Positions 8,425 through 17,406 of a stretch of 64,000 bases of DNA are shown here, piece after piece. A model generated the notes under the pieces. It was not told where the DNA came from and did not search any database. It worked only from the letters and a program-made list of their open reading frames with translations. How positions within the stretch are numbered: the stretch's first letter is position 1; the number at the start of each line of letters is the position of its first letter. A program made the translations under genes and the position numbers. The DNA lies in NCBI GenBank assembly GCA_964421675.1, contig CAYQXV010000002.1, positions 1 through 64,000 on the forward strand, read 5' to 3'. The stretch comes from CALLPQ01 sp964421675. Its GTDB lineage: Bacteria > Pseudomonadota > Alphaproteobacteria > Caulobacterales > Parvularculaceae.

Positions 8425-10305
8425 ATGGTTGTTTCTAAGCTAGCGTTGCTTTTGCTCTCTTCGGCAAGTTTTGCCCCTGAAGTTACCGTTGACTCCATAA
8501 AAGGCCTTGAACGCGCCATTGATCGCGCTAAGGACGGCACCACCATCTATATTAAGGGCGGTGATTATGATCTGTCCAAGGACAAAACTTATTACCGCGG
8601 CACGCTGCGCTATGGCGGGTTTCATGTTGACAAAAATCTAAAATTTGTCGGCGTGGAGGGGCGTCCCAATTTTATTACACTGGATAACTCTCCCGTTTCT
8701 GACGAAACGGCAAAAGGGTTGTTTACGATCGACCCAACGGTTGATCATGTCAGCTTTGAAAATTTAACCTTTAGCGGCGCGCAAAATTCTAGCCGCAATG
8801 GCGCTGGCATTCGCCATCAGGGCGGTGATCTGACCGTTACCAATGTGCACTTTCTTGGCAATCAAAATGGCATATTGGGGATTGCTGATAAGGGGTTTGA
8901 GGGCACGGTGACAATTCGCGGCTCAGCGTTTGAAAATAATGGCGCAGAAGACGGACGCGCCCACGGTGTTTATATTCGCGCGGCGAGCTTAAATATTGAA
9001 GAGACAAGCTTTCGCGAGGGCAAAGTTGGCCATCACGTCAAGAGTGTCTCCATGCGTACAATTGTTCGCAATAGTAATTTTGATGACGCACAGACCGGCA
9101 CCTCCAGCCGCATGATTGATATTACCGCGGGCGGTGATGTTGTAATTACCGGGAACGTGTTTCAAAAATCGGCAAGCGCCCCCAATGGCAATTTCATCTT
9201 TTATGATGAGGGTCGCTTTGACGGAGAGATTGGCAGTGAACTGACGATTGCGGAAAATAGCTTTGTCAATGCACACCAATATGGCAGCGCGCTTGATAAT
9301 AAAACGCTATTAGAGGCGCATTTAACGAATAATAGTTTTGCGGGGTTTGAGCGCGAGCGCCTGTTCTCGGGTCTTTATTCTCAGTCGGGAAACCAGTTTG
9401 ACGATGGGCCCCTAAAGGCCACCACCTACCGCGATGGTGCCGTTTCGCTGTCTGAGAATGCAGACCGCTATTTCTTTAAAAAAACCTACCAGGCTGACAA
9501 AATTGAATCCGGGCTCGGCGACGATATGATTCATGGCGGGAGCGGGGATGATACGATCTTCGGCGGCGAGGGGCACGACACCTTGCTCGGCAGTGAAGGC
9601 AATGACTCGCTGTTCGGCGAAGCGGGGGATGATTTATTGATCGGCGGCAATGAGACCACGGGCCTTTATGGCGGCGAGGGAAATGATGTGCTGGTCGATA
9701 ATTTTCCCGGCCTTGAAGGGGAGGTCTATCGCGGCGTGCTGAATGGCGGTGCCGGTGATGATAGCTTGCATGTATTTTTCAATGCCGAGCGCGTGGTTGG
9801 CGGGGCCGGTAATGACGGCATTTATCTCGCAGACAGCGTTCAATATGGCCAATCAATTTACGGCGGGGCCGGGGCCGATACGCTGATCGGCAATGATAAG
9901 GAACAGGAAATTTTTGGCGGCGATGGGGACGACCTCATCTATCCCGGGAATTCTTACGACAAAGTCGATGCGGGCGATGGCATTGATACGGTTATCTTTG
10001 ATGGCCCGTATAAAAATTTCAAAGTAACGCCCGGAAGCTGGCAGCATGAAAGCTATCGCCTGGTGGCCCCGGCGGACAATTGGCCAGAGGGAAAAGCGCA
10101 GCTTGGCGAATATGGCGAGGAAATCTGGTACGCTGAATTTCTACAGTTCGATAACGGTGTGTACGATATTGCGGCCAGCAAGTTCCGCAAAAATCAGCCG
10201 CGCGACCCCCATCTCACCATGATCCCGGATGTCCAGCCAATTCGGGACCACATTGAAACTGAATTGCCGGGATTGAAGGTCGTGAGGGGAAAGCGGCCAC
10301 GCTAG
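8425..10305 (+). CDS. Secreted parallel beta-helix protein with RTX calcium-binding repeats
   Basis: A 626-residue protein with a short Sec-type signal (MVVSKLALLLLSSASFA, cleavage probably before PEV). Residues about 25-330 have the regular Asn/Gly-rich rungs of a right-handed beta-helix (pectate-lyase-like). Residues about 350-510 carry RTX nonapeptides of the form GGxGxDxx (GGSGDDTIFGGEGHDTLLG, GGEGNDVLV), which bind Ca2+. The C-terminal 110 residues have no recognised domain. The AACGGAGAA ribosome site supports this start. RTX proteins usually leave by type I secretion without an N-terminal signal, so the Sec-like start is unusual and would suit the type II system at 26.7-39 kb. The ligand or substrate is unknown. 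Confidence 0.8.
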   Translation: MVVSKLALLLLSSASFAPEVTVDSIKGLERAIDRAKDGTTIYIKGGDYDLSKDKTYYRGTLRYGGFHVDKNLKFVGVEGRPNFITLDNSPVSDETAKGLFTIDPTVDHVSFENLTFSGAQNSSRNGAGIRHQGGDLTVTNVHFLGNQNGILGIADKGFEGTVTIRGSAFENNGAEDGRAHGVYIRAASLNIEETSFREGKVGHHVKSVSMRTIVRNSNFDDAQTGTSSRMIDITAGGDVVITGNVFQKSASAPNGNFIFYDEGRFDGEIGSELTIAENSFVNAHQYGSALDNKTLLEAHLTNNSFAGFERERLFSGLYSQSGNQFDDGPLKATTYRDGAVSLSENADRYFFKKTYQADKIESGLGDDMIHGGSGDDTIFGGEGHDTLLGSEGNDSLFGEAGDDLLIGGNETTGLYGGEGNDVLVDNFPGLEGEVYRGVLNGGAGDDSLHVFFNAERVVGGAGNDGIYLADSVQYGQSIYGGAGADTLIGNDKEQEIFGGDGDDLIYPGNSYDKVDAGDGIDTVIFDGPYKNFKVTPGSWQHESYRLVAPADNWPEGKAQLGEYGEEIWYAEFLQFDNGVYDIAASKFRKNQPRDPHLTMIPDVQPIRDHIETELPGLKVVRGKRPR

Positions 10306-10335
10306 GCATCCAATTCTACTGGATAGGCCTGCCTA

Positions 10336-10791
10336 CTAGGTCGGCCATCCAATTTGCCGCCGCATCTCCGACATGGCGATTGCGGCGCTGACCACCACAT
10401 TTAAAGATCTCGCCTCCGGTGCCATCGGTATGATGATGCGCGCATCGGCATCATTATGGACCTCGTCAGGGGCCCCGGCGCTCTCGCGCCCGGTTATGAT
10501 CATATCTGTGGGCTGAAACACAAAATCATAGAGCGGTGTCGCCGCTTTGGTGGTCAGCAGCACGGTGCGGCCCTGTTTGCGCTCCTCAGAGCGCTCAAAA
10601 GCGGCCCAGTTTACATGGCGCACCGGCGGGTGAGAGGTGCGATAATCCATCGCCACGCGGGTGATCTCGCGGCTCGTCAGGGCAAAGCCGCACGGCTCGA
10701 TAATATCCAGCCCCGCACCAAAACATGCGGCGGAACGAATCGCTGCCCCCACATTGGCGGCAATATCGGGTTGAAATAGACATAAACGCAT
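10336..10791 (-). CDS. trmL: tRNA (cytidine(34)-2'-O)-methyltransferase
   Basis: A 151-residue SPOUT-class methyltransferase that methylates the wobble nucleotide of tRNA-Leu using S-adenosylmethionine. It shows LFQPDIAANVGAAIRSAACF at the N-terminus and the trefoil-knot motifs MIITGRESAG, RIIIPM and SLNVVVSAAIAMSE. Length equals that of the E. coli enzyme. It is divergent from petA with a 257-bp gap, an arrangement often seen in alphaproteobacteria. No signal or extra domain is present. Confidence 0.93.
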   Translation of the reverse strand: MRLCLFQPDIAANVGAAIRSAACFGAGLDIIEPCGFALTSREITRVAMDYRTSHPPVRHVNWAAFERSEERKQGRTVLLTTKAATPLYDFVFQPTDMIITGRESAGAPDEVHNDADARIIIPMAPEARSLNVVVSAAIAMSEMRRQIGWPT

Positions 10792-11048
10792 AGGCTACCG
10801 TGTAGCGAAAACACCGCAAATGACAAACAATCCGTGCGATTGAGCGCCCTTTTTCATCTGTTCAGCCGCAAATTGTCGCGCAGTGATATTTTGATGAATT
10901 ACGGCCTAGATTTAACAAGGGAGACGTGTCAAACACCACGAAATTTTATTGCGTTGCGAGCATGGGTCAATCCTATCTCATTGATAGCTTATTCAGCCCC
11001 CTTAGTAGCGCACCATTCTGGTAAGACTGAAAAAAAACGGCAGTTCTG

Positions 11049-11627
11049 ATGACGACTGAAACTCTTTCTCCTGACGATGAGCCTACCCGGCGCGATATGA
11101 TCCATTTGCTCGCAGGCTCTGTGGCCGCAGTGGGCGCAGCCGCGGTTGTGTGGCCACTGGTCTCACAAATGAACCCTGATGCTTCTGTGCTGGCTTTGTC
11201 CTCAACCGAAGTTGACCTGTCGGCGATCCCGGTTGGCGGCGCGATTAAAGTAATCTGGCAGAAAAAGCCGGTTTTCATTCGCCGCCGGACGGCTGAAGAG
11301 ATTGCCAGCGCCGAAGCGACCAATCTTGCGCAGGTCGCCGATAGCAATGCAAGAAATGCAAACCTGCCCGGCAGTGCCGATGCGAGCGATGAAAATCGCC
11401 GCGAAAAAGCAGAGTGGATGATCGTAGTCGGCGTTTGTACCCATTTGGGCTGCATCCCGCTCGGCACGGATGATGGCGATGTGCGCGGCGATTTTAATGG
11501 CTGGTTCTGTCCTTGCCACGGATCGCACTATGATATTTCTGGCCGTATCCGAAAGGGCCCGGCGCCAGCGAACCTTGCCGTTCCACCCTATGAATTCCTT
11601 TCCGATACTCGCATTAAAATCGGATAA
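11049..11627 (+). CDS. petA: Ubiquinol-cytochrome c reductase Rieske iron-sulfur subunit
   Basis: A 192-residue membrane-anchored Rieske protein of the bc1 complex, which passes electrons from ubiquinol to cytochrome c1 on the periplasmic side. It has a Tat-type N-terminus (EPTRRDMIHLL) followed by a single anchor helix. The cluster motifs are CTHLGC (Cys130, His132, Cys135) and CPCHGS (Cys154, Cys156, His157); Cys135/Cys156 form the usual disulfide. It is the first gene of petABC; petB starts 11 nt downstream. Confidence 0.96.
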   Translation: MTTETLSPDDEPTRRDMIHLLAGSVAAVGAAAVVWPLVSQMNPDASVLALSSTEVDLSAIPVGGAIKVIWQKKPVFIRRRTAEEIASAEATNLAQVADSNARNANLPGSADASDENRREKAEWMIVVGVCTHLGCIPLGTDDGDVRGDFNGWFCPCHGSHYDISGRIRKGPAPANLAVPPYEFLSDTRIKIG

Positions 11628-11638
11628 GAGGCCAAACC

Positions 11639-12946
11639 ATGTCACATGAATCTACCTATGTTCCCAATACCGGCATTGAAAAATGGCTCGACAAGCGGTT
11701 GCCGATTGTCCGCCTTGGCTATGACAGCTTTGTTGATTTTCCAACGCCAAAAAACCTGAATTACTGGTACACATTTGGCGGCATTCTGGCGATCTGTCTG
11801 GTGATCCAGATTGTCACCGGCATTATTTTGGCGATGCATTATACCGCGCATGTGGACTATGCGTTTGATAGTGTCGAACACATTATGCGCGATGTGAATT
11901 ATGGCTGGATGATCCGGTATATTCACGCGAACGGCGCGTCCATGTTCTTCATCGCCGTCTATCTGCACATGTTCCGGGGCCTTTATTATGGTTCATACAA
12001 AGAGCCTCGCGAAATCCTCTGGATTTTGGGCGTTGTCATCTTTCTGCTGATGATGGCGACCGCGTTTATGGGATATGTTCTGCCATGGGGACAAATGTCC
12101 TTTTGGGGAGCAACGGTGATTACCAGCCTGTTCGGCGCCATTCCGGTGGTTGGCGAAAGCTTGAAAACCCTTTTATGGGGCGGTTTTGCGGTTGATAATC
12201 CGACACTCAATCGTTTCTTCAGCCTGCATTATTTGCTGCCATTTGCGATTGCTGGTGTGGTTGTGCTGCACATTTGGGCGCTGCACATTCCCGGTAACAA
12301 TAATCCGACGGGCGTTGAGGTGAAAACCAAGAAAGATACGGTGCCGTTCCATCCTTATTATACTGTCAAGGATGGCTTCGCGATGGCATTGTTCCTCACA
12401 ATGTTTGCCGTGTTTGTGTTTTTCCTGCCAAACGCATTGGGGCACCCTGACAATTACATCAGAGCGGATCGCCTGGTGACGCCGACCCATATCGTTCCTG
12501 AATGGTACTTTTTGCCATTCTACGCGATGTTGCGGGCGATCACATTTGACATCCTGTTTGTCCCGGCAAAACTTTGCGGCGTGCTCGTCATGTTTGGCTC
12601 GATCATGATTTTGTTCGTGCTGCCATGGCTTGATACGTCAAAAATTCGCTCCATGCGCTACCGCCCGATGGCGCGCGCTTGGTTTGTGATTTTTGTGATT
12701 GATTGTGTGTTCCTTGGGTGGCTTGGCGGCCAACCGGCGGAGGGGACATATGTCTTGTTGGCGCAGTTTGCGACGCTCTATTATTTTGCGTTCTTCCTGC
12801 TCATTCTGCCGATCCTTGGGATTGTTGAAAAACCGACGCCAATGCCAAAATCAATTGCGGATTCGGTTCTGAAATCGAAACCAAAACCCCCATCAGAGCC
12901 TTTAACTGACGCGGGCAGTGCCGGAGCGACGGTACCCGCCGAATAG
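11639..12946 (+). CDS. petB: Cytochrome b of the bc1 complex
   Basis: A 435-residue polytopic protein carrying hemes bL and bH and the quinol sites of complex III. Recognisable segments include LNYWYTFGGI, AMHYTAHVDYAFDSVEHIM, GYVLPWGQMSFWGATVI, the Qo-site PEWYF motif in VPEWYFLPFYAMLR, and the HIPGNNNP region. It lies between petA and petC. The C-terminal 40 residues (PKSIADSVLKSKPKPP onward) form a Pro/Lys-rich cytoplasmic tail. Confidence 0.97.
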   Translation: MSHESTYVPNTGIEKWLDKRLPIVRLGYDSFVDFPTPKNLNYWYTFGGILAICLVIQIVTGIILAMHYTAHVDYAFDSVEHIMRDVNYGWMIRYIHANGASMFFIAVYLHMFRGLYYGSYKEPREILWILGVVIFLLMMATAFMGYVLPWGQMSFWGATVITSLFGAIPVVGESLKTLLWGGFAVDNPTLNRFFSLHYLLPFAIAGVVVLHIWALHIPGNNNPTGVEVKTKKDTVPFHPYYTVKDGFAMALFLTMFAVFVFFLPNALGHPDNYIRADRLVTPTHIVPEWYFLPFYAMLRAITFDILFVPAKLCGVLVMFGSIMILFVLPWLDTSKIRSMRYRPMARAWFVIFVIDCVFLGWLGGQPAEGTYVLLAQFATLYYFAFFLLILPILGIVEKPTPMPKSIADSVLKSKPKPPSEPLTDAGSAGATVPAE

Positions 12947-13025
12947 AGGTGAAGTAATGGGCGCAAAATTGGATTAGCTGATTTTCGCCCTTCGACCATT
13001 TATTGACGTTTATCATTAGAAGATA

Positions 13026-13952
13026 ATGACCATGATCAGAACATTCATAGCCACAATCGCCGCCGCACTTGTTTTTGTTTTGTTGCCGCAAGACGCATTT
13101 GCGGAGAGCGGAAAAGCCAAAGAACTTAAGCATAATCATTGGCACTTTCAGGGCATAACCGGAAAATTTGATGACGATGCGTTGCAACGCGGATGGCAGG
13201 TCTACTCAGAAGTCTGTTCTAATTGTCACAGTGTAGAGCAACTTTCTTTTCGCAATCTCGGCCAGAAGGGCGGCCCGTTTTATCTCGCAGAATGCCCACC
13301 ACAGGTGCCTGAATCGATTGATTGCTCAAACCCCAATGATAATCCGTATGTGAAGCAAATCGCGGCTGATTATAAATTTCAAATAACCGATGGTCCTGAT
13401 GAAGCGGGCGACATGTTTCAAAGAGCGGCAAAGCCCTCTGACCGCATTCCTGGCCCTTATGCCAATGAAAATCAGGCGCGCGCGATTAATAATGGCGCCC
13501 TACCACCAGACCTATCCTTGATTGCTAAAGCGCGCCATCACGGTCCGGATTATGTCTTCAGCTTGCTGCAAGGATATAAGACCGCACCTGAAACGGTGAA
13601 TGTTGCACCGGGTCAATATTACAATGAATATTATCCCGGCGATATGTCGCTTCTGATCAAAGAAGAATACCGCGACGACGAAGGGCACGTTCTAAAAGAT
13701 GTCACCATTCCTTATGGCGGTGTTTTCGCAATGGCACCGCCCCTGCAAGACGGCATTGTCGATTATGCAGATGACACTATTCCCGAGACCGTTGAGCAAT
13801 ATTCAGCCGATGTCAGCGAATTTTTAATGTGGGCCGCAGAGCCAAAACTTGAGCAACGCAAATCGCTTGGCATGATGTCGGTGATTTATATGCTGATATT
13901 GAGCGGTCTGCTTTATTGGTCTTACCGTGAAATTTGGTCCGATCAACACTAA
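13026..13952 (+). CDS. petC: Cytochrome c1 of the bc1 complex
   Basis: A 308-residue periplasmic cytochrome with a signal peptide (cleavage near AFA-ES, residue 26), a covalent heme site CSNCH (Cys64, Cys67, His68), the likely Met heme ligand in FAMAPPL, and a C-terminal anchor helix (SVIYMLILSGLLYWSYREI). ATG 13032 is an equally possible start. It is not fused to cytochrome b, and 79 bp separate it from petB. A strong terminator hairpin follows and ends the petABC unit. Confidence 0.95.
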   Translation: MTMIRTFIATIAAALVFVLLPQDAFAESGKAKELKHNHWHFQGITGKFDDDALQRGWQVYSEVCSNCHSVEQLSFRNLGQKGGPFYLAECPPQVPESIDCSNPNDNPYVKQIAADYKFQITDGPDEAGDMFQRAAKPSDRIPGPYANENQARAINNGALPPDLSLIAKARHHGPDYVFSLLQGYKTAPETVNVAPGQYYNEYYPGDMSLLIKEEYRDDEGHVLKDVTIPYGGVFAMAPPLQDGIVDYADDTIPETVEQYSADVSEFLMWAAEPKLEQRKSLGMMSVIYMLILSGLLYWSYREIWSDQH

Positions 13953-14000
13953 GTGGGCCAGCACTAAGTGCAATTAACCATAATCACCCTAGCGTTTTTA

Positions 14001-14029
14001 GACCCCGTCTTTGTTGGCGGGGTCTTTAT
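14001..14029 (+). terminator. Rho-independent terminator of petABC
   Basis: GACCCCG (14001-14007) pairs with CGGGGTC (14018-14024) around a 10-nt loop and is followed by TTTAT. It lies 48 bp after the petC stop codon. Confidence 0.85.
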
Positions 14030-14144
14030 GGTTAATCCATCATGCAACCGACCATTACAATTCTGGCCAGATGTCTTGTGAACTTTTAAGCGCCATAGCC
14101 TAGATTCCTATTGCTTAGCGGGGGCAGAAGGAATTGGTACCGGC

Positions 14145-14672
14145 GTGATTAATGTACTTATCGCAATGATGTTTTTCGGGGTCGGATATGGGCCGCCCAC
14201 GGAGTATGATGTATTAACCGTTTTGCAAAAGCGGTTTTATGCTGGCTCAGACGTGTTTGTTGATTCCTATCTGATATCTGAAAATTACAATCTAAAATTC
14301 AATAATTTTCCCGTTACGGTCAGTGTACAGCATTGCGATCCATTCGAGACCGTGGGAAGAAAATACGGATTCAGATCACAAGGCTACGACCGAGGATATC
14401 GGTGCCTTGTTGAAGTTGTTCCCCACGCCGTACCGCCCTTCTATGTGTCGGGAAACTTTACATTTGATGGGTTGGATTGGCACTATTTTGGCGAAGATGT
14501 TCGTCGTCAATTTCGGCCACAGGAAATTATCAACCGCAAAAATGTGCAGAACGGTCGAACAGTCCTAAAGCCGGGGGCGTTGCCCTATGACGGCTTCCCA
14601 ACTGATCCGTTCAATGACAAACCCTCGCCCTATGCCGATATTTTAGGCTTGGGCGCAGACTCGCCATTTTAA
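14145..14672 (+). CDS. Hypothetical protein, possibly exported
   Basis: A 175-residue protein beginning with GTG, with AGAAGGA about 12 nt upstream. The first residues (MINVLIAMMFFGVGYG) look like a short signal or anchor. The rest has two Cys (in VQHCDPFET and YRCLVEV) that could form a disulfide, many aromatic residues and a Pro/Gly-rich C-terminus. No family is recognised. It converges on the Rieske-ThDP gene 21 bp away and follows the petC terminator, so it is probably a single-gene unit. ATG 14166 is an alternative start. Confidence 0.55.
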   Translation: MINVLIAMMFFGVGYGPPTEYDVLTVLQKRFYAGSDVFVDSYLISENYNLKFNNFPVTVSVQHCDPFETVGRKYGFRSQGYDRGYRCLVEVVPHAVPPFYVSGNFTFDGLDWHYFGEDVRRQFRPQEIINRKNVQNGRTVLKPGALPYDGFPTDPFNDKPSPYADILGLGADSPF

Positions 14673-14693
14673 CCATCAAATCCATTTTAAAAA

Positions 14694-16712
14694 TCAAACA
14701 AGATCCACATCTGTCATCACTTCGACTAATGACGGACCGTTATGAGCGATGGCTTGCTCAATCGCTTGGGTGAGTTGATTAGAGTCGGAAACGCGGATGC
14801 CTTGGCCGCCGCACGAGTTGGCGAAGTCGGCAAAGTTCGGATTTGTCAAATCAGTTTGCCAAACGGGCCATTCACCGGCGCGTTGCTCCTTGGAGATTTT
14901 TCCAAGCTCACTATTGTTCATCAGAATGTGGGTGATATCCATGCCGTAATGGACCGCGGTTGTGAATTCCATAGCATATTGCCCAAACCCGCCATCGCCG
15001 GAAATGGAGACAACTTTGCGGCCTCTGAACTCTTCAAAATCTCTGGTTGCTGCCCACGCGCCCATGGCGGCGGGGAATGCAAATCCAATTGAGCCGAGAT
15101 AGCCGGACATGAGAATCCGCTGACCGGTTGGTTCAAAATAGCGCCCGAATGAGTAGGCATTATTGCCGACATCAACCGGGATAATGGCATTATCGGGAAC
15201 GCAGTGGGTAAGCGCACGGAATAAACGGGACGCACTAATGCCGTGGCCGCGATCATCGCCAATGCGGCTTTCTTTCTCGCGCCGCCAGATTGCCCAGCGT
15301 TCTGCAATTTCTGCACGCTGATTAACGGCGTTGACCCCGCCCAGTCCCTGAGCGGTAAGACCATTGCGGATGCGCGGAACGGTTTCGCCAATTTCCCCCC
15401 AAACAGCCATATCGACCGGATGGCCTTTACCCAGATGCATGCGATCAAAATCGATCTGCAATATGGGTTTGGACGGTTCAATCCCGGTATGGTGAGAGAA
15501 GGAAGCGCCAATCGCGATGATCAGATCGCATTCATTCATGAACCATGAGGCGATCGGTGTACCGGAGCGGCCAAGAACGCCGCCCGCGAGCGGGTGGCTG
15601 TCTGGAATTTGCCCTTTGGCTTTAAAGGTCGTGAGGACCGGGCAGTTGAGTTGTTCTGCCAGTTGAGTGACCTCGCCCATGGTATCGCGGGCGCCATAGC
15701 CTACAATGATCAAGGGGCGGCGGGCGCCATGAATTTTCGTCGCAGCTTCTGACAGGACCGAATCCGGGGGCACCATGGATATGCCGGTCATGCGGCCCTC
15801 TGGTGATCCGGCCTTAGTATCGGGGGCCGGCAGTGTCTGCACGTCATCGGGGAAAATCAATACCGAGACATCGCGCTCTACGAGTGCGGTCTTCATGGCG
15901 AGATTTGCGACTTCTGCGTAATTGGTTCCATTCAGCACGAGCTGATTAAACGCGGCAACCGGTTTGAATGCGCTGTGTAAATCGATATCCTGGAAGGCGA
16001 AGGGCGAGAAGACCTGCACCTGCACCTGGCCGGGACAGGCAATGACCGGCGCGCGGTCAACTTTGGCATCCCACAATCCGGTCATCATATTGGTGGCCCC
16101 AGGGCCTGCAATAGACAGACAGCCGGCCGGTTTGCCGGTTAGTTTGGCATAACCTGAGCAGGCAAATGAGGCCGCTCCCTCATGGCGAATGCCAAAATAG
16201 GAGAGGGCGCCAGCGTCTTCCTGACGACGGAATGCGTCGGCGAGGCCAAGATTTGAGTGGCCAACCATGCCAAATACCGATTTTAGGCCCCAATTGACCA
16301 TGGTTTCGGCGATAACATCGGTACTGGTGCGGGTATGAGGCGGCTCTGGATGAACGCCGACATAAACGCCATCATCGCGCAGCTCGACGGGAAACATTTC
16401 CTGGCCGGTATCTTCATGACCGCCTGGCGGCTTACCGGTCAGCGGATCAAAGTCCCAGCCATGCCACGGGCAGCGTAGCCAGCATTGCCCGCCTTCGCCC
16501 TTTTCAATGGACCCTTCGCCCAATGGTCCCCCTTGGTGAGGACATCGATTGTCCATTGCGGCGTAATGGCCGTCAAAATGCACAAGGGCGAGCGTTTTGG
16601 TGCCAGCCGTTACGGTCATGACCCGGCCTTCTACTAAAGATCCATGTTCGGCGACTTTATGCCAAACCCAATTGGGTTGGCGCTGGGAAGCACCCTGATC
16701 ATTATTTGCCAT
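14694..16712 (-). CDS. Rieske ferredoxin domain fused to a ThDP-dependent (pyruvate oxidase/acetolactate synthase-like) enzyme
   Basis: Numbering is from ATG 16712 (672 residues), chosen because GAGGAG lies upstream; an ATG at 16838 would add 42 residues with no conserved feature. Residues 15-125 form a Rieske [2Fe-2S] domain with CPH (Cys57, His59) and CPWHGW (Cys81, His84), of the bacterial ferredoxin type. Residues 130-672 are a complete ThDP enzyme: PYR domain with catalytic Glu178 in IRHEGAA and AGPGATNMMTG, a central domain (about 310-450), and PP domain with GDGG at 572-575 and NN at 599-600. Known relatives decarboxylate 2-oxoacids (PoxB, IlvB) or act on oxalyl-CoA. The fusion suggests that electrons from the ThDP intermediate pass to the cluster, which is inference. 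It is divergent from the redox genes starting at 16952. Confidence 0.85.
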   Translation of the reverse strand: MANNDQGASQRQPNWVWHKVAEHGSLVEGRVMTVTAGTKTLALVHFDGHYAAMDNRCPHQGGPLGEGSIEKGEGGQCWLRCPWHGWDFDPLTGKPPGGHEDTGQEMFPVELRDDGVYVGVHPEPPHTRTSTDVIAETMVNWGLKSVFGMVGHSNLGLADAFRRQEDAGALSYFGIRHEGAASFACSGYAKLTGKPAGCLSIAGPGATNMMTGLWDAKVDRAPVIACPGQVQVQVFSPFAFQDIDLHSAFKPVAAFNQLVLNGTNYAEVANLAMKTALVERDVSVLIFPDDVQTLPAPDTKAGSPEGRMTGISMVPPDSVLSEAATKIHGARRPLIIVGYGARDTMGEVTQLAEQLNCPVLTTFKAKGQIPDSHPLAGGVLGRSGTPIASWFMNECDLIIAIGASFSHHTGIEPSKPILQIDFDRMHLGKGHPVDMAVWGEIGETVPRIRNGLTAQGLGGVNAVNQRAEIAERWAIWRREKESRIGDDRGHGISASRLFRALTHCVPDNAIIPVDVGNNAYSFGRYFEPTGQRILMSGYLGSIGFAFPAAMGAWAATRDFEEFRGRKVVSISGDGGFGQYAMEFTTAVHYGMDITHILMNNSELGKISKEQRAGEWPVWQTDLTNPNFADFANSCGGQGIRVSDSNQLTQAIEQAIAHNGPSLVEVMTDVDLV

Positions 16713-16951
16713 CGTTATGTTGAGCTCCTCATTGCGCCGCGTTGGGTCGTCCGAATTTGTCGTTTTATCTTTATTTGTCTCACGATTGCCACCGAAAAGG
16801 CGTGAGAAGATTGAGAATGATAAACTAGCTGGTATCATGGTAAACGGGTCACTTAGCTGTTAAAATAGGGATCATCAAATTTCGTGATTGGATCAGTTTG
16901 CCTAATACGGCGTAGGGTGCAAATCAAATTTTCCAAGATTCGACTTAAAGG

Positions 16952-17254
16952 GTGAGGAATATGGCATTTTCGCACGAGAGCGTGGGGCTCTCAGAGCAAT
17001 TGGCGCGCGCCGATGCAATCGCGTCGGTGATGACCAATGGATTGGCGATTTATTTCGGCATAGGGATTATTTTCGCATTGCTGTTCGTCACATTTCTGGT
17101 TTCCCGGTTGGATGTTGCGGCGCAGGGCGCATCGATTTTATTTCGTCCGGTTATTTTCTTAGGCACAGTTGTTATTTGGCCGTTGGTCGTCTTGCGCGTT
17201 CTGACGTTTCGCCAGATCAACCAGCCAATTGAGAGTGAAGGCAAATCATCATGA
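16952..17254 (+). CDS. Small two-helix membrane protein of the redox cluster
   Basis: A 100-residue protein (or 97 from ATG 16961) with a charged amphipathic N-terminus and two hydrophobic helices at about 28-50 and 63-85, separated by SRLDVAAQGA. No family is recognised. Its stop overlaps the next start (ATGA), so it is translationally coupled to the 50-residue gene and on to the ferric-reductase/Rieske gene. A role as a membrane partner or assembly factor is inferred from position only. Confidence 0.7.
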   Translation: MRNMAFSHESVGLSEQLARADAIASVMTNGLAIYFGIGIIFALLFVTFLVSRLDVAAQGASILFRPVIFLGTVVIWPLVVLRVLTFRQINQPIESEGKSS

Positions 17255-17403
17255 AAAAGCTTCACCGACGCCTCCATCTTCTGATTTGGTTGATTCTTGC
17301 ACCGGCCGTTGCGGTTGCTGGCGTATGGGCATTTAGTTTGCGCCCAGAACTTCCCGAACAGCCAATCACTGATGCATTAGATATTGCGACGCGAGGGGAA
17401 TAA
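17251..17403 (+). CDS. 50-residue single-helix membrane protein
   Basis: A short gene translating as MKKLHRRLHLLIWLILAPAV and so on, ending DALDIATRGE. It has a basic start, one hydrophobic helix (about 10-30) and a short acidic periplasmic tail. It overlaps the previous gene by 4 nt, and the next gene begins 3 nt after its stop, so it is almost certainly translated in the same operon. No homologue is recognised. It could be an uncleaved anchor or a small subunit of the cytochrome-like partner. Confidence 0.7.
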   Translation: MKKLHRRLHLLIWLILAPAVAVAGVWAFSLRPELPEQPITDALDIATRGE

Positions 17404-17406
17404 GCA

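Noticed and set aside
12958..12978. Six-codon mini-ORF between petB and petC
   Set aside because: It follows GAGGTGA, but six codons with no stalling-type sequence cannot be supported as a leader peptide.
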